The position numbers were made by a program, and so were the translations under genes. Below, in pieces: positions 9,101 through 16,810 of a stretch of 64,000 bases of DNA; positions within the stretch are counted from its first letter, which is position 1; every line of letters starts with the position of its first letter. The stretch covers positions 1 to 64,000 of the forward strand of contig WRLD01000006.1 of NCBI GenBank assembly GCA_009777845.1. Reading direction: 5' to 3'. The stretch is from Defluviitaleaceae bacterium (GTDB taxonomy: Bacteria; Bacillota; Clostridia; Lachnospirales; WQUN01). The notes under the pieces are model-generated. The model was not told the origin of the DNA and did not search any database. It worked only from the letters and a program-made list of their open reading frames with translations.

Positions 9101-10051
9101 GTATGGCAAACGCCAACAGACCTAGCAGAGGACGGCATAGACGGCGAAGCTCGGCATATTATGAATCTAGCTTGGGCTAACAGCGAAAACTATGACACCA
9201 TACAGAGCATGATAGATATTGATATTGTTGAAAGCGGCAATGATAACGGCGAGGATAACAACGGCGAGGATAACAACGGCGAGGATAACAACGGCGAGGA
9301 TAACAACGGCGAGGACAACAACGAGGACAACAACAACGGCGGCGACATTCCCAAGGGAGGCGGAGGCGGAGCGTTCGGCTTTGTATCGCCCAACGCGCCC
9401 GTTATACCCATTGTACCCTCTACCGACTACTCCCCCGAAATTTCATTTTCCACGGAAACGCCCAGCGGAGCGGCTATAGATAGCCCTACAGGCTTAGTAT
9501 TTACCGATATTTCCGTAAACGACTGGTTCTATAATGCGGTAGTCTTTGTTACTGACCTAGGGCTATTCCACGGCTACGGCGGCGGCATTTTCGCGCCGCA
9601 CGATAGCATGACTCGCGCCATGTTTGTCACCGTGTTGCACAACCTAGAGGGCAGACCTGCGCCAAGCGGCACGGCGCGGTTTACCGATGTAGCCGTTACA
9701 GCGTGGGAGCATGATTCCGTACAGTGGGCGGCGGAGCAAGGCATAGTAAGCGGTATCGGCGGCGACCTATTCGCGCCTAGCCGTATCATCAACCGCCAAG
9801 AAATGGCAAGCATACTAAGCCACTACGCCGACTACAAGGGCATAGAGCTACCCACGCTACGCGACATAACAACCTTCACTGATATAGAGGAAATAGACGA
9901 CTGGGCAAAAATGTCAGTAGTGCGGCTAGTGCAGGCAGGCGTAATAAACGGCGACAATAACGCGATCATGCCAAAAAAAGAAGCCACACGCGCCGAGGTC
10001 GCGCAGGTGTTTATGAATTTTATGAGGGTTGTGGGCGACCTCCGAAAATAA
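6113..10051 (+). CDS. Large secreted SLH-domain surface protein with repeated beta-helix-like modules
   Basis: 1312 residues. The signal peptide runs over about residues 1-35 (ends THAA). Three homologous modules follow, beginning near residues 37, 338 and 674; each opens with LDLDxL/I, then a VTIKGDGTNGGDGW-like line, and runs on in short strands rich in ISGTVGTI or TIDGTI, as expected for a right-handed beta-helix. A low-complexity GEDNN run (1046-1070) and a Gly-rich patch link to three SLH domains (about 1130-1175, 1190-1240 and 1255-1305), which anchor proteins to pyruvylated cell-wall polymers. The TRAE signature is intact only in the third; the others read TRAM and NRQE. The protein is therefore probably exposed on the cell surface as adhesin, S-layer or polysaccharide-binding protein. 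AGAGAGG precedes the ATG. Confidence 0.9.
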   Translation: MKTMETKTKFTLTPLLTLLFTLTLALLLYPHPTHAASITLDLDNLDYTNSSGYTVDTADNSIRINGTDPVTIKGDGTNGGDGWEIVTYSTEIYIESGTTLLAPSTYSALMLGNDARLVGLGDNITITAPARTAIDGYRTVTIDGTIDTISSGDMYGIRAANNIEIAGTVNAISSATLQAIRSEVGNITISGTVGTIVGASNISSGNPMSAIAARFIIISGTVGSVSGYMRDYSGIVVRGDSLTLYGGASLTNQNQDLTIENGQTLTIHADASLYIGGPPPVDWNVTLTNYGTIINEGYISVMHGTITNHGTVINNGTIANYGTINGDISGEAVQGVVLDLDDIFFYSGWYAGYTLGDTPNTLVINSTSPVTIKGNGTNNGNGWHIELTNATEVFIEPNTTLKGRANGNALYFPKSATITGLGENITIDGSVTSAKNLTIDGTIDTISNSNGSAIYTSDNVYILGTINKIISENGVGIYAYSDVIISGTVDSVSSSTLDGIFALNNISITGTVGTITAVHGITAHDSISITGTVGTITANVCGILATNDISITGTVDTVNGDIVGIATRNGSVAIKDDTVLYTSSIMKDATGDLIPIQPSAASQGILFIGDKGTVYGEVTLQNDLTIESGSTLTIPQNMSLTVPSGIALTNHGTIYNYGILSGDIIGNGVIIGVTLDLDDIDHTGDSGYNITDGGRVIYITSTSPVTIKGDGTSNGDGWAIIMRNATEINIEGNTTLYNSYYIFSALHLQGEGEQGVSINGLGGNITIDGGPSFAIASVDTLTINGTIDTISGDSGGINSGHGVEITGTINRIVSKNRRGIFTNKGRTTITGTVGYIFGGIDGISTQNVDYVVLGNNALAYTSSLDPDTTVLDSSQGILFVGGHGTVYGEVTLQNDLTIESGSTLTIPAGASLAVPSGITLTNHGSITNRGSIAGEGGITNNSQIDCYTGNISSAIAGNRAQLVDVVIVWPTDLTAEAGQALADIDLTNGIAPFGAFVWQTPTDLAEDGIDGEARHIMNLAWANSENYDTIQSMIDIDIVESGNDNGEDNNGEDNNGEDNNGEDNNGEDNNEDNNNGGDIPKGGGGGAFGFVSPNAPVIPIVPSTDYSPEISFSTETPSGAAIDSPTGLVFTDISVNDWFYNAVVFVTDLGLFHGYGGGIFAPHDSMTRAMFVTVLHNLEGRPAPSGTARFTDVAVTAWEHDSVQWAAEQGIVSGIGGDLFAPSRIINRQEMASILSHYADYKGIELPTLRDITTFTDIEEIDDWAKMSVVRLVQAGVINGDNNAIMPKKEATRAEVAQVFMNFMRVVGDLRK
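9248..9322 (+). repeat. 15-bp tandem repeat (GEDNN x5) in the SLH protein gene
   Basis: Five units of GGCGAGGATAACAAC, the last slightly diverged, encode a flexible acidic linker before the SLH domains. Copy number can vary without a frameshift. Confidence 0.9.
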
Positions 10052-10064
10052 AGGAGCAATTTCA

Positions 10065-10316
10065 ATGTATAGAAAAATAGAACCTACTCTACGCATGACC
10101 GCCACGGAAGCATCTGAAAAATACGCGGACGAATTTATTTTAATGCGTATGGATAGCATGAACCCATCAGACGATATGGGGGATATTCTCTATATCGGGG
10201 ACGATGGCGACGAATTATATTCGCTTGTAATGAAGCTGGACGACCGCTCAAACTGCGGCGTTGTTGAGGGCTTGAACCATATGCGGAGCTTAGGGGGCAT
10301 TGTCGTTGGCTTATAA
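10065..10316 (+). CDS. Small protein paired with a retropepsin-like protease
   Basis: 83 residues, acidic, no membrane segment (MYRKIEPTLRMTATEASEKY...). AAGGAG lies 8 nt before the ATG, and the start is only 13 nt after the SLH gene, so the three genes are probably cotranscribed. It overlaps the protease gene by 17 nt. I do not recognise a domain. The tight pairing suggests a partner, inhibitor or substrate of the protease (inference). Confidence 0.7.
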   Translation: MYRKIEPTLRMTATEASEKYADEFILMRMDSMNPSDDMGDILYIGDDGDELYSLVMKLDDRSNCGVVEGLNHMRSLGGIVVGL

Positions 10317-10785
10317 AATCAACCTAAATTCGTTTGGCTTTGCCATAATCCGTGTCTATATTCGCCCGAAAGACAGCACCACAATGGCGTATGCTTATTA
10401 CAAGGTAGACACTGGCGCGAACTGTACAACCATAAGCAGTACGCGCCTTGCGGAGCTTGGCTATGACAAGACGTGGATAAAAGCAGGAAAACGGCTTGTG
10501 GGCAACGAACGCCCGACTGTAGCCTCTGGGCTTGTTGTGGACGATTGCTACAGAGTAATTTTGCCCGAAATACGGATAGGCGATTGGGTCGGCTACAATT
10601 GGCCTGTGCTAACTAGCCTTAGCGTTCCTTTCAAGTTTTTAATGGGAACAGATTCCATGCAGTTTTTCAACTGGAATTTAGACTATGAAAACAATATTTG
10701 CAGGTTTGAACTAATCCCAAACAAGCGGAAGCTACTATTTAATCAACAAGAGCAATCCATTCATGCGATTGACGAAACGGAATAA
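10300..10785 (+). CDS. Retropepsin-like aspartic protease
   Basis: 161 residues. The catalytic motif of clan AA proteases is visible as VDTGANCTTIS near residue 37-47 (D-T-G-A), followed by the hydrophobic strand-turn pattern of a single-lobe pepsin fold and FKFLMGTDSMQFFNW near the C-terminus, corresponding to the second conserved loop. Such proteins act as dimers. There is no signal peptide, so it is cytoplasmic. The start is TTG at 10300 with AGGGGG just upstream, inside the preceding gene. The GH3 gene follows after 16 nt. Confidence 0.75.
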   Translation: MSLAYKINLNSFGFAIIRVYIRPKDSTTMAYAYYKVDTGANCTTISSTRLAELGYDKTWIKAGKRLVGNERPTVASGLVVDDCYRVILPEIRIGDWVGYNWPVLTSLSVPFKFLMGTDSMQFFNWNLDYENNICRFELIPNKRKLLFNQQEQSIHAIDETE

Positions 10786-10801
10786 TAAGGAGGAACTCAC
10801 C

Positions 10802-12892
10802 ATGGACTACAAACAAAAATCCAAGGAACTAATTTCACAAATGAATCTATCAGAAAAGGTATCACAGCTACTGCACTACGCCGCGGAAATAGAACGGCTA
10901 GGCATACCTGCCTACAACTGGTGGAGCGAGGCGTTGCACGGCGTAGCTCGCGCGGGCGTAAGCACCATGTTTCCGCAAGCAATTGCGATGGCGGCTACGT
11001 TCGACAAGGAGCTGTTGAAGGCTGTCGCGGATTGCATTTCCACGGAGGGGCGGGCTAAGTATCACGCCTTTGTGAAAGAGGACGACCGCGATATTTACAA
11101 GGGGCTTTCGTTTTGGTCGCCGAATATAAATATTTTCCGTGACCCTCGGTGGGGGCGCGGCCACGAAACCTACGGCGAGGACCCGTATTTGACTGCGGAG
11201 CTTGGCGTGGCGTTCATACAGGGCATACAAGGGGACGACAAAAAAACGCTTAAAGCGATAGCTTGTGCCAAGCATTTTGCGGTACACAGCGGCCCCGAGA
11301 AAGACCGCCACAGCTTTGATGCGATTTGCGACTCGTACGACCTCTGGAATACGTATCTTCCGCAGTTTGAGGCGGCGGTAAACGCTGGCGTGGAGTCTGT
11401 CATGGGCGCGTACAACCGCTTTTTGGGCGAGCCGTGCTGCGGTTCGCAGCTACTTCTTGTAGACATTCTCAGGGGAAAATGGAAATTTGACGGCCATGTT
11501 GTTTCCGATTGCTGGGCAATCGAGGACTTTCACAAGCACCACTATGTAACCGCAACGCCAGCGGATTCCGTGGCAATGGCAGTACAAAAGGGCTGTGACC
11601 TTTGTTGCGGCGATGTAATGATTATGGCGGCGGAAGCGGTAAATTCTGGCAAGCTGTCGGAGGAAGCCATAGACACCGCTGTCGAACGCTTGCTTGTTTC
11701 TCGCATGAAGCTAGGGCTTTTGGGCGGCAAGGAAAACAAAAAATACACAAAAATTCCATATGAAGTAGTAGATTGTGACGAACACAACGAGCTTAACCTA
11801 GAAATCACTCGCCGTTCGCCTATATTGCTAAAAAATGACGGCGCGTTGCCGCTTGACTTCAAGGCGTTGAAAAAAATCGCCGTAATCGGGCCGAACGCCG
11901 ACAGCCGCCGCGCCCTAGAGGGCAACTACAACGGCACAGCCACGCGTTATGTCACCGTTCTCGAAGGCATACGCGCAATCGCCGAAAAAACGAAAACGCA
12001 GGTCTTGTTCTCCGAGGGCTGTCACCTATTCCGCCCAAAAACCTCTGTACTCGCCAAGGACGACAACCGCGTTTCCGAGGCGGTAATCGCCGCCAAGGAA
12101 AGTGACGCGGTCGTGCTTGTGCTTGGGCTTGACGCGGACATCGAGGGCGAGGAGGGCGACACAGGCAACGAGTTCGCCAGCGGCGACAAAATCGACCTGA
12201 ATCTGACTGGCCGCCAGCAGTATTTATTGGAAAGGGTAACGGAAGCCGCCGCAGGCAAGCCCGTAATTCTTGTAATGATTACAGGCTCGGCCATGGCAAT
12301 AAGCTACGCGGACACGCATTGCAACGGCATAATCCAGGCGTTTTATCCAGGCGCGCTGGGCGGTCAGGCGATTGCGGAAATTATCGCAGGCAAGGTAAAC
12401 CCGTCGGGCAAGCTACCCATCACCTTCTACCGCTCCACAGACGATTTGCCGCCGTTTTGGAACTATTCCATGGACAACCGCACCTACCGCTACTACCAAG
12501 GCGAAACGCTGTATCCCTTTGGCTTTGGGCTTTCGTATACGAAATTTTCGGTAGAGGACTTGGAAGTATCGGCGGACAGCAGGAGCGTTTCCGTAAAAGT
12601 AAAAAACATAGGCAAAAAAGCGGGACGAGAGGTAGTACAGGTGTATGTACAATCGCCTAACCAAAAGGAAAAATACAGGCTCGTGGGCATTGCACCAGTA
12701 CAGCTCGCCACGAATAAGTCTAAAAAGCTGACTATTGAGCTTGCGACAGATACCTTTAGCAGACGTGACTGGAAGGGCGATTTTTATACCTTGGAGGGTG
12801 GTCATGTTTTGCATGTTGGGTTTGGGCAGCCTGATGGGCGTAGTGTGGAGTTGGTGGGGGTAACGCCGTTGAGCGTGGAGGTTGTGGTTTGA
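10802..12892 (+). CDS. Glycoside hydrolase family 3 (beta-xylosidase/beta-glucosidase type)
   Basis: 696 residues, no signal peptide, so it probably acts on imported oligosaccharides. N-terminal TIM-barrel motifs include YNWWSEALHGVAR (about 38-50), RDPRWGRGHETYGEDP (about 113-128) and AKHFAVHSGP. The nucleophile Asp is in HVVSDCWAIEDF near residue 236. The alpha/beta sandwich domain follows, and the C-terminal 110 residues have the fibronectin-III-like pattern (LYPFGFGLSYTKF). The WWSEALHGV form is typical of GH3 xylosidases, but glucosidase activity cannot be excluded. AAGGAGG lies 8 nt before the ATG. A GH10 xylanase is encoded at 52.3-54.3 kb, consistent with xylan use. Confidence 0.93.
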   Translation: MDYKQKSKELISQMNLSEKVSQLLHYAAEIERLGIPAYNWWSEALHGVARAGVSTMFPQAIAMAATFDKELLKAVADCISTEGRAKYHAFVKEDDRDIYKGLSFWSPNINIFRDPRWGRGHETYGEDPYLTAELGVAFIQGIQGDDKKTLKAIACAKHFAVHSGPEKDRHSFDAICDSYDLWNTYLPQFEAAVNAGVESVMGAYNRFLGEPCCGSQLLLVDILRGKWKFDGHVVSDCWAIEDFHKHHYVTATPADSVAMAVQKGCDLCCGDVMIMAAEAVNSGKLSEEAIDTAVERLLVSRMKLGLLGGKENKKYTKIPYEVVDCDEHNELNLEITRRSPILLKNDGALPLDFKALKKIAVIGPNADSRRALEGNYNGTATRYVTVLEGIRAIAEKTKTQVLFSEGCHLFRPKTSVLAKDDNRVSEAVIAAKESDAVVLVLGLDADIEGEEGDTGNEFASGDKIDLNLTGRQQYLLERVTEAAAGKPVILVMITGSAMAISYADTHCNGIIQAFYPGALGGQAIAEIIAGKVNPSGKLPITFYRSTDDLPPFWNYSMDNRTYRYYQGETLYPFGFGLSYTKFSVEDLEVSADSRSVSVKVKNIGKKAGREVVQVYVQSPNQKEKYRLVGIAPVQLATNKSKKLTIELATDTFSRRDWKGDFYTLEGGHVLHVGFGQPDGRSVELVGVTPLSVEVVV

Positions 12893-12919
12893 AAAATCGA
12901 AAAAAAAGGAAGTAAGCGA

Positions 12920-13591
12920 ATGAAATTCTTATATGAAACCCACATGCACACGCACCCTGTAAGCGCGTGCGCTGTTTCTTCGCCCGAGGAAATGGTACGT
13001 TATTACAAGGAGCAGGGCTTTACGGGCATTGTAGTCACCGACCATTTTATCAACGGAAACACCAACTGCCCGCAGCATTTTTCTTGGGAAAAGAAAATCG
13101 AATTTTACGCGTCGGGCTACAATCGCGCCAAAATCGAGGGCGATAAATGCGGACTTGACGTGTTTTTTGGGCTGGAATACAGCTACCAAGGCACAGATTT
13201 TCTTGTTTACGGCATAACGCTGGAACAACTCACCAACCACCCAGATTTTGACAAGCTAGGCTTCAAGGAATTTTCCGCCGCCGTACGCGAAAAAGGCGCG
13301 TTCCTTGCACAAGCGCACCCCTTTAGAACCGCGTGGTGGATAGCCGACCCATCGCCCGCCGAGCCAGAATACATCGACGCAATCGAGGTACACAACGCCG
13401 CCATGCCGCCCGACGTAAACAAAAAAGCCCTAAAATACGCAAAAAAACACAACCTGCCGCAAATGGCAGGCAGTGACGCACATAGCGTGTCCTCGCACGC
13501 GCCCTCTGGCATCGTGCTGAAAAAACGCGCCGAGAGTATTTTTGATATTGTTGAGGCTATTCGGGGCGGGGTTGAGTTGGTTAGGAATTGA
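12920..13591 (+). CDS. PHP-domain phosphoesterase
   Basis: 223 residues. Metal-binding motifs of the PHP superfamily are in order: HMHTHP (residues 8-13), VVTDHF (about 39-44), GLEYSY, AQAHPF and GSDAHS near 188. Related small PHP proteins include histidinol-phosphatase-like enzymes and nucleotide phosphoesterases; the substrate cannot be told from sequence. AAAAGGAAG precedes the ATG, and the gap of 27 nt to the GH3 gene suggests one operon. Confidence 0.85.
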   Translation: MKFLYETHMHTHPVSACAVSSPEEMVRYYKEQGFTGIVVTDHFINGNTNCPQHFSWEKKIEFYASGYNRAKIEGDKCGLDVFFGLEYSYQGTDFLVYGITLEQLTNHPDFDKLGFKEFSAAVREKGAFLAQAHPFRTAWWIADPSPAEPEYIDAIEVHNAAMPPDVNKKALKYAKKHNLPQMAGSDAHSVSSHAPSGIVLKKRAESIFDIVEAIRGGVELVRN

Positions 13592-13864
13592 GGCTTCCCA
13601 CGCACTTGACAAATTTATTGAGTATAAAGGGGTGTTTTTGAGCGGAAAAAGTGAAAGAAACTAACATAAAAACTTTACGACAAGGCTTAGCATATTTCAT
13701 TATCGCATAAAGTCGAATCTATTATTATAACCAAATATACAAATATTATTCATCAATTAAAGTCTTATTATAAAAGAATTTTTTTTTGAAATTTTTGTAT
13801 CAATAGATATAATAAGGCATATACTGGATATTCAATATTTTAGTTTTCTCGTGGAGGGGGAACG
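13592..13864. other. AT-rich intergenic region before the XRE gene
   Basis: The composition changes sharply to AT-rich here, unlike the coding sequence on both sides. It holds a good sigma-A-like promoter (listed separately) and no other clear feature. The AT-rich stretch continues through both small genes to about 14460. Confidence 0.6.
13786..13813 (+). promoter_or_regulatory. Putative sigma-A promoter of the XRE gene
   Basis: TTGAAA (13786-13791), a 16-bp spacer, and a perfect TATAAT (13808-13813), 51 bp before the start codon. Confidence 0.6.
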
Positions 13865-14068
13865 ATGCTCAAAAACATACTGACGAAAATAAGAATGGGC
13901 GAGCATTTTATGAGTAAAAAGGATTTTGCCGCTTTCTTAGAAGTGACAGAAATGCAAATAAATCGTTATGAAAAATCGGCACAACAGCCACCACTAGAAA
14001 CCGCAATTAAAATATCTAACAAGTTAAATAAAACCGTTAATGAAATATGGAGTATTATAAAAGAGTAG
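13865..14068 (+). CDS. Small XRE-family helix-turn-helix regulator
   Basis: 67 residues, essentially one HTH_3 domain: SKKDFAAFLEVTEMQINRYE is helix 2 and recognition helix, and TAIKISNKLNKTVNEIW completes the fold (YqaE/YobD-like size). GGAGGGGG is 5 nt before the ATG. It may control itself and the neighbouring small gene. Codon use is visibly AT-biased compared with flanking genes. Confidence 0.85.
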   Translation: MLKNILTKIRMGEHFMSKKDFAAFLEVTEMQINRYEKSAQQPPLETAIKISNKLNKTVNEIWSIIKE

Positions 14069-14214
14069 TGAAGAATAATCTTTAAAAGTTATTTTATATC
14101 TAATTGTCTTAATTAGGTATAAATTCACCTCCGAGGGCATAAACTAACCTCATAGGGAATATAATGGAACAGAGGACGTTCATGTTTTATTTATTCTAAG
14201 GAGGTTGATTTAAA

Positions 14215-14457
14215 ATGAAATGGAAAAAAAGGCAGATTCAAGAAAAAACTGCACGAAAGAGCAAAAGAAAAATTACTTTTTTAAGAATGAAAGTATGTAA
14301 ATGTTTTCTTAAAGTGGAATCATTTTTGAGAACAAAAAAAGTACAGATGATTGTTTATTATGTCAAAAAGAGTTTAATTTACTACCTCGTGTTCTCCACA
14401 GCTATGCAACATATCAATTATGCCTGTGAATTACTTAATACTGCATTTAGCTGGTAA
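14215..14457 (+). CDS. Small very basic protein of unknown function
   Basis: 80 residues, Lys/Arg-rich over the first 50 (MKWKKRQIQEKTARKSKRK...), then a weak hydrophobic stretch (IVYYVKKSLIYYLVF) and a final part with two Cys. AAGGAGG (14199-14205) at ideal spacing argues that it is translated. A 12-codon upstream ORF (ATG 14164, MEQRTFMFYLF) ends just before this ribosome site. I do not recognise it. Confidence 0.55.
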   Translation: MKWKKRQIQEKTARKSKRKITFLRMKVCKCFLKVESFLRTKKVQMIVYYVKKSLIYYLVFSTAMQHINYACELLNTAFSW

Positions 14458-14535
14458 CAAATGGGTGTTTATTGATTGGGTACTCACACTCTCATATATA
14501 TTGCAACTTTTACCACTCCCCCTAGTCTAAACCTC

Positions 14536-14601
14536 AAATTCCTTTCGTATAAATGTATAAGGCACTTGCCTAATACCCAAACCCCACAACGAAAGGAATT
14601 T
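14536..14601 (+). promoter_or_regulatory. Leader inverted repeat that can mask the ribosome site of the next gene
   Basis: AAATTCCTTTCGT (14536-14548) is a perfect 13-bp complement of ACGAAAGGAATTT (14589-14601), which contains the only ribosome site (AAAGGA) of the lipoprotein gene at 14606. Forming the stem would hide the site. The 40-nt loop has no recognised ligand-binding motif. Confidence 0.45.
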
Positions 14602-14605
14602 TTTT

Positions 14606-15268
14606 ATGCAAAAAAAACACAAAAAACCCCTGCTCACTCTCCTCCTCACCCTCCTCCTAGCCCTCTCCGCCTGCACCACCCAAGACCTACGCCCGCCCAC
14701 AGCCCCGCAGGAGCTAAGCGCGTTTGAAAAGGTACAGCGAATGTTGACGGAGCTGGAAAATTATCGCGCTATCGCCACGGTGGAATACCGCTCGAACAAG
14801 GGGACAAACACGTACGAAACGATACAGCACGCAAGGATTACGGGCGAATATCGCGTGGAAGTAACCGCGCCCGAGCATGTGGCGGGCAGCGTTACCACCT
14901 CGGATAATACGCAGATTTGCCAGTTTAATAGCCGCGTAAATGGCAGAATAAACCTGCTTGTAAAGGAAACCGCCGAGCGCTCGGAAATTTTTCTCACAAG
15001 TTTTATAAAAAACTATTTGCAAAGTGATGAAATTTCTGTTAGTGTGTCTGATATGAGTGAGGGCGTGTGTACCGTCCTGGAGGCAAACATCTCTGGCGAA
15101 CACCCATACCTCGCTACTTCACGGCTGTTTGTGGACAACGAAACCCTCAGCCCCGTGAAAATGGTCATTTTTGACCGCGACGGTGCAGAGCGGATTATTG
15201 TTACATATCATGTGTTCGAGAAAAACGTAGAACTGCACGAGGCTTTGTTTTCGGTAGACCTGCCGTAG
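14606..15268 (+). CDS. YdcC-like lipoprotein (LolA-like fold), upstream of alr
   Basis: 220 residues. Lipoprotein signal with lipobox LSAC (Cys23). The body alternates short beta strands with LENYRAIATVEYRS near the start and VKMVIFDRDGAERIIVTYHVF near the end, the pattern of LolA/LppX-like lipoproteins. In Bacillus subtilis the same position, ydcC-alr-ndoAI-ndoA, is held by such a lipoprotein, which is linked to sporulation. It would be anchored on the outer face of the membrane. The gene ends 22 nt before alr. Confidence 0.75.
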   Translation: MQKKHKKPLLTLLLTLLLALSACTTQDLRPPTAPQELSAFEKVQRMLTELENYRAIATVEYRSNKGTNTYETIQHARITGEYRVEVTAPEHVAGSVTTSDNTQICQFNSRVNGRINLLVKETAERSEIFLTSFIKNYLQSDEISVSVSDMSEGVCTVLEANISGEHPYLATSRLFVDNETLSPVKMVIFDRDGAERIIVTYHVFEKNVELHEALFSVDLP

Positions 15269-15290
15269 GTTTAGTATAAGTAGGTGAACC

Positions 15291-16415
15291 ATGAAATACC
15301 AAAGAGCGTGGGCGGAAATAAACCTGTCCCACCTGTCACACAATGTAACAGCCCTAAAAAAACATACCCCAAGCCACACCTCCATCATGGGCATAGTAAA
15401 AGCAGACGGCTACGGTCACGGAGCTGTAGCTGTGGCTAATACGCTATTGCCGCATGTGCAATCGCTTGGCGTAGCCATTTGCGAGGAGGGCGTAGCCCTG
15501 CGCGAAAGCGGCATAACTGCGCCTATTCTTATTATGGGCTTTACTCCCGAGCCTTTGTTACCCTATGTGTTGGAAAATAATTTAAAGCAAACAATATTTT
15601 CGTCGGAGGGCGCGAAGATATTAGCTTCCTATGCCGCCGCGCATGGCAAAAGGGCGGCAGTACATATCAAGATTGATACTGGAATGAGCCGCCTGGGCTT
15701 TTTGCCCCATGAAAAAAGCATACAAGCTATACTGGAAATTGCCGAAGAACCCCATCTGTCGATTGCGGGAATTTATACGCATTTTGCTACGTCTGACGCG
15801 CTGGAAAATGGCTTCATGCACGAACAGCAAGCGCGCTTTATGTGGCTTGTAAACGAGCTGGAACGCCGCGGGCTTCGTGTTGCCGAAAAGCACTGGGCAA
15901 ACTCGGGCGCGTTGACACAAAGACTGCGCGGGCAGGACGTGCCGTTGCTGGATACTGTGCGGCTAGGCATTTTATTGTACGGCTACGCGCCGTCCGCCGA
16001 AATGAGCGAGGTCTGCAAGCCGCTTGGCTTAAAGCCCGTGATGAAATTCATGTCGCAGGTAAGCATGGTTAAACAGCTTCCGCAGGACGTGGGCGTAAGC
16101 TACGGCCACATCTACAAAACACAGCGGCCGAGCAAAATCGCCGTCGTTCCCGTGGGCTATGCGGACGGCTTTCCGCGTAGGCTTTCCCGCCGCGGCACAG
16201 TGCAAATAAACGGCAAAACCGCGCCCATTGCAGGCACAATATGTATGGACCAGTTTATGGTAGACGTTACGGACATTCCAGACGTAAAGGCAGGCGACAC
16301 GGTCGCACTGCTCGACACCAACGCCGAAGCCCTAGCCGAAGCCGTAGGCACTATAAGCTACGACATTTTGTGCGGTATAGGAAAAAGAGTTCCGCGAACG
16401 TATATATCAACGTAA
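15291..16415 (+). CDS. alr: Alanine racemase
   Basis: 374 residues, normal length. PLP-dependent interconversion of L- and D-alanine for peptidoglycan. The catalytic Lys is in VKADGYGHG (about residue 36), and the second catalytic residue, Tyr, is in VSYGHIYKT (about 268). GYADGFPR and TICMDQFMVDVT are the usual signatures of the C-terminal domain. AGGTGA precedes the ATG. It lies between a YdcC-like lipoprotein and ndoA, as in many Bacillota. Confidence 0.97.
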   Translation: MKYQRAWAEINLSHLSHNVTALKKHTPSHTSIMGIVKADGYGHGAVAVANTLLPHVQSLGVAICEEGVALRESGITAPILIMGFTPEPLLPYVLENNLKQTIFSSEGAKILASYAAAHGKRAAVHIKIDTGMSRLGFLPHEKSIQAILEIAEEPHLSIAGIYTHFATSDALENGFMHEQQARFMWLVNELERRGLRVAEKHWANSGALTQRLRGQDVPLLDTVRLGILLYGYAPSAEMSEVCKPLGLKPVMKFMSQVSMVKQLPQDVGVSYGHIYKTQRPSKIAVVPVGYADGFPRRLSRRGTVQINGKTAPIAGTICMDQFMVDVTDIPDVKAGDTVALLDTNAEALAEAVGTISYDILCGIGKRVPRTYIST

Positions 16416-16447
16416 GATTGGCAATATTCAAAGTGAGGTGGTAAAAA

Positions 16448-16795
16448 ATGCAAGTATGGAGAGGCGAAATATTTTACGCAGACCTTAGCCCTGTAGTCGG
16501 TTCGGAACAAGGCGGAGTACGCCCTGTGCTAATTCTACAAAATGATGTCGGCAACAAGTACAGCCCGACTGTTATTTGTGCGGCGATTACTTCGCAAATA
16601 AACAAGGCAAAGCTGCCTACGCACATAGAAATAGATTCCGAGCAATCCACGCTAGTGAAGGATTCTGTCATTTTGCTGGAACAAATCCGCACCATAGACA
16701 AAAAAAGACTACGCGAAAAAATTTGCCGCATAGACGATTCGCATATGCGGCGCGTAAATCGCGCAGTTATGATTAGCCTAGGATTAGATACATAA
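16448..16795 (+). CDS. ndoA: EndoA/MazF-family endoribonuclease toxin
   Basis: 115 residues. Conserved MazF core: [39 protein letters not shown], and [12 protein letters not shown] at the C-terminal half. It cuts mRNA at short motifs, UACAU in B. subtilis. AGTGAGGTGG precedes the ATG. Only 32 nt separate it from alr, so the EndoAI antitoxin gene that normally lies between them is absent here. It converges with the DUF368 gene. Confidence 0.95.
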   Translation: MQVWRGEIFYADLSPVVGSEQGGVRPVLILQNDVGNKYSPTVICAAITSQINKAKLPTHIEIDSEQSTLVKDSVILLEQIRTIDKKRLREKICRIDDSHMRRVNRAVMISLGLDT

Positions 16796-16810
16796 GCCTA
16801 CGGCTTTTTC
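16794..16810. terminator. Weak hairpin between convergent ndoA and DUF368 genes
   Basis: AAGCC-TAC-GGCTT followed by TTT, overlapping both stop codons. The stem is only five pairs, so this is a tentative call. Confidence 0.3.
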
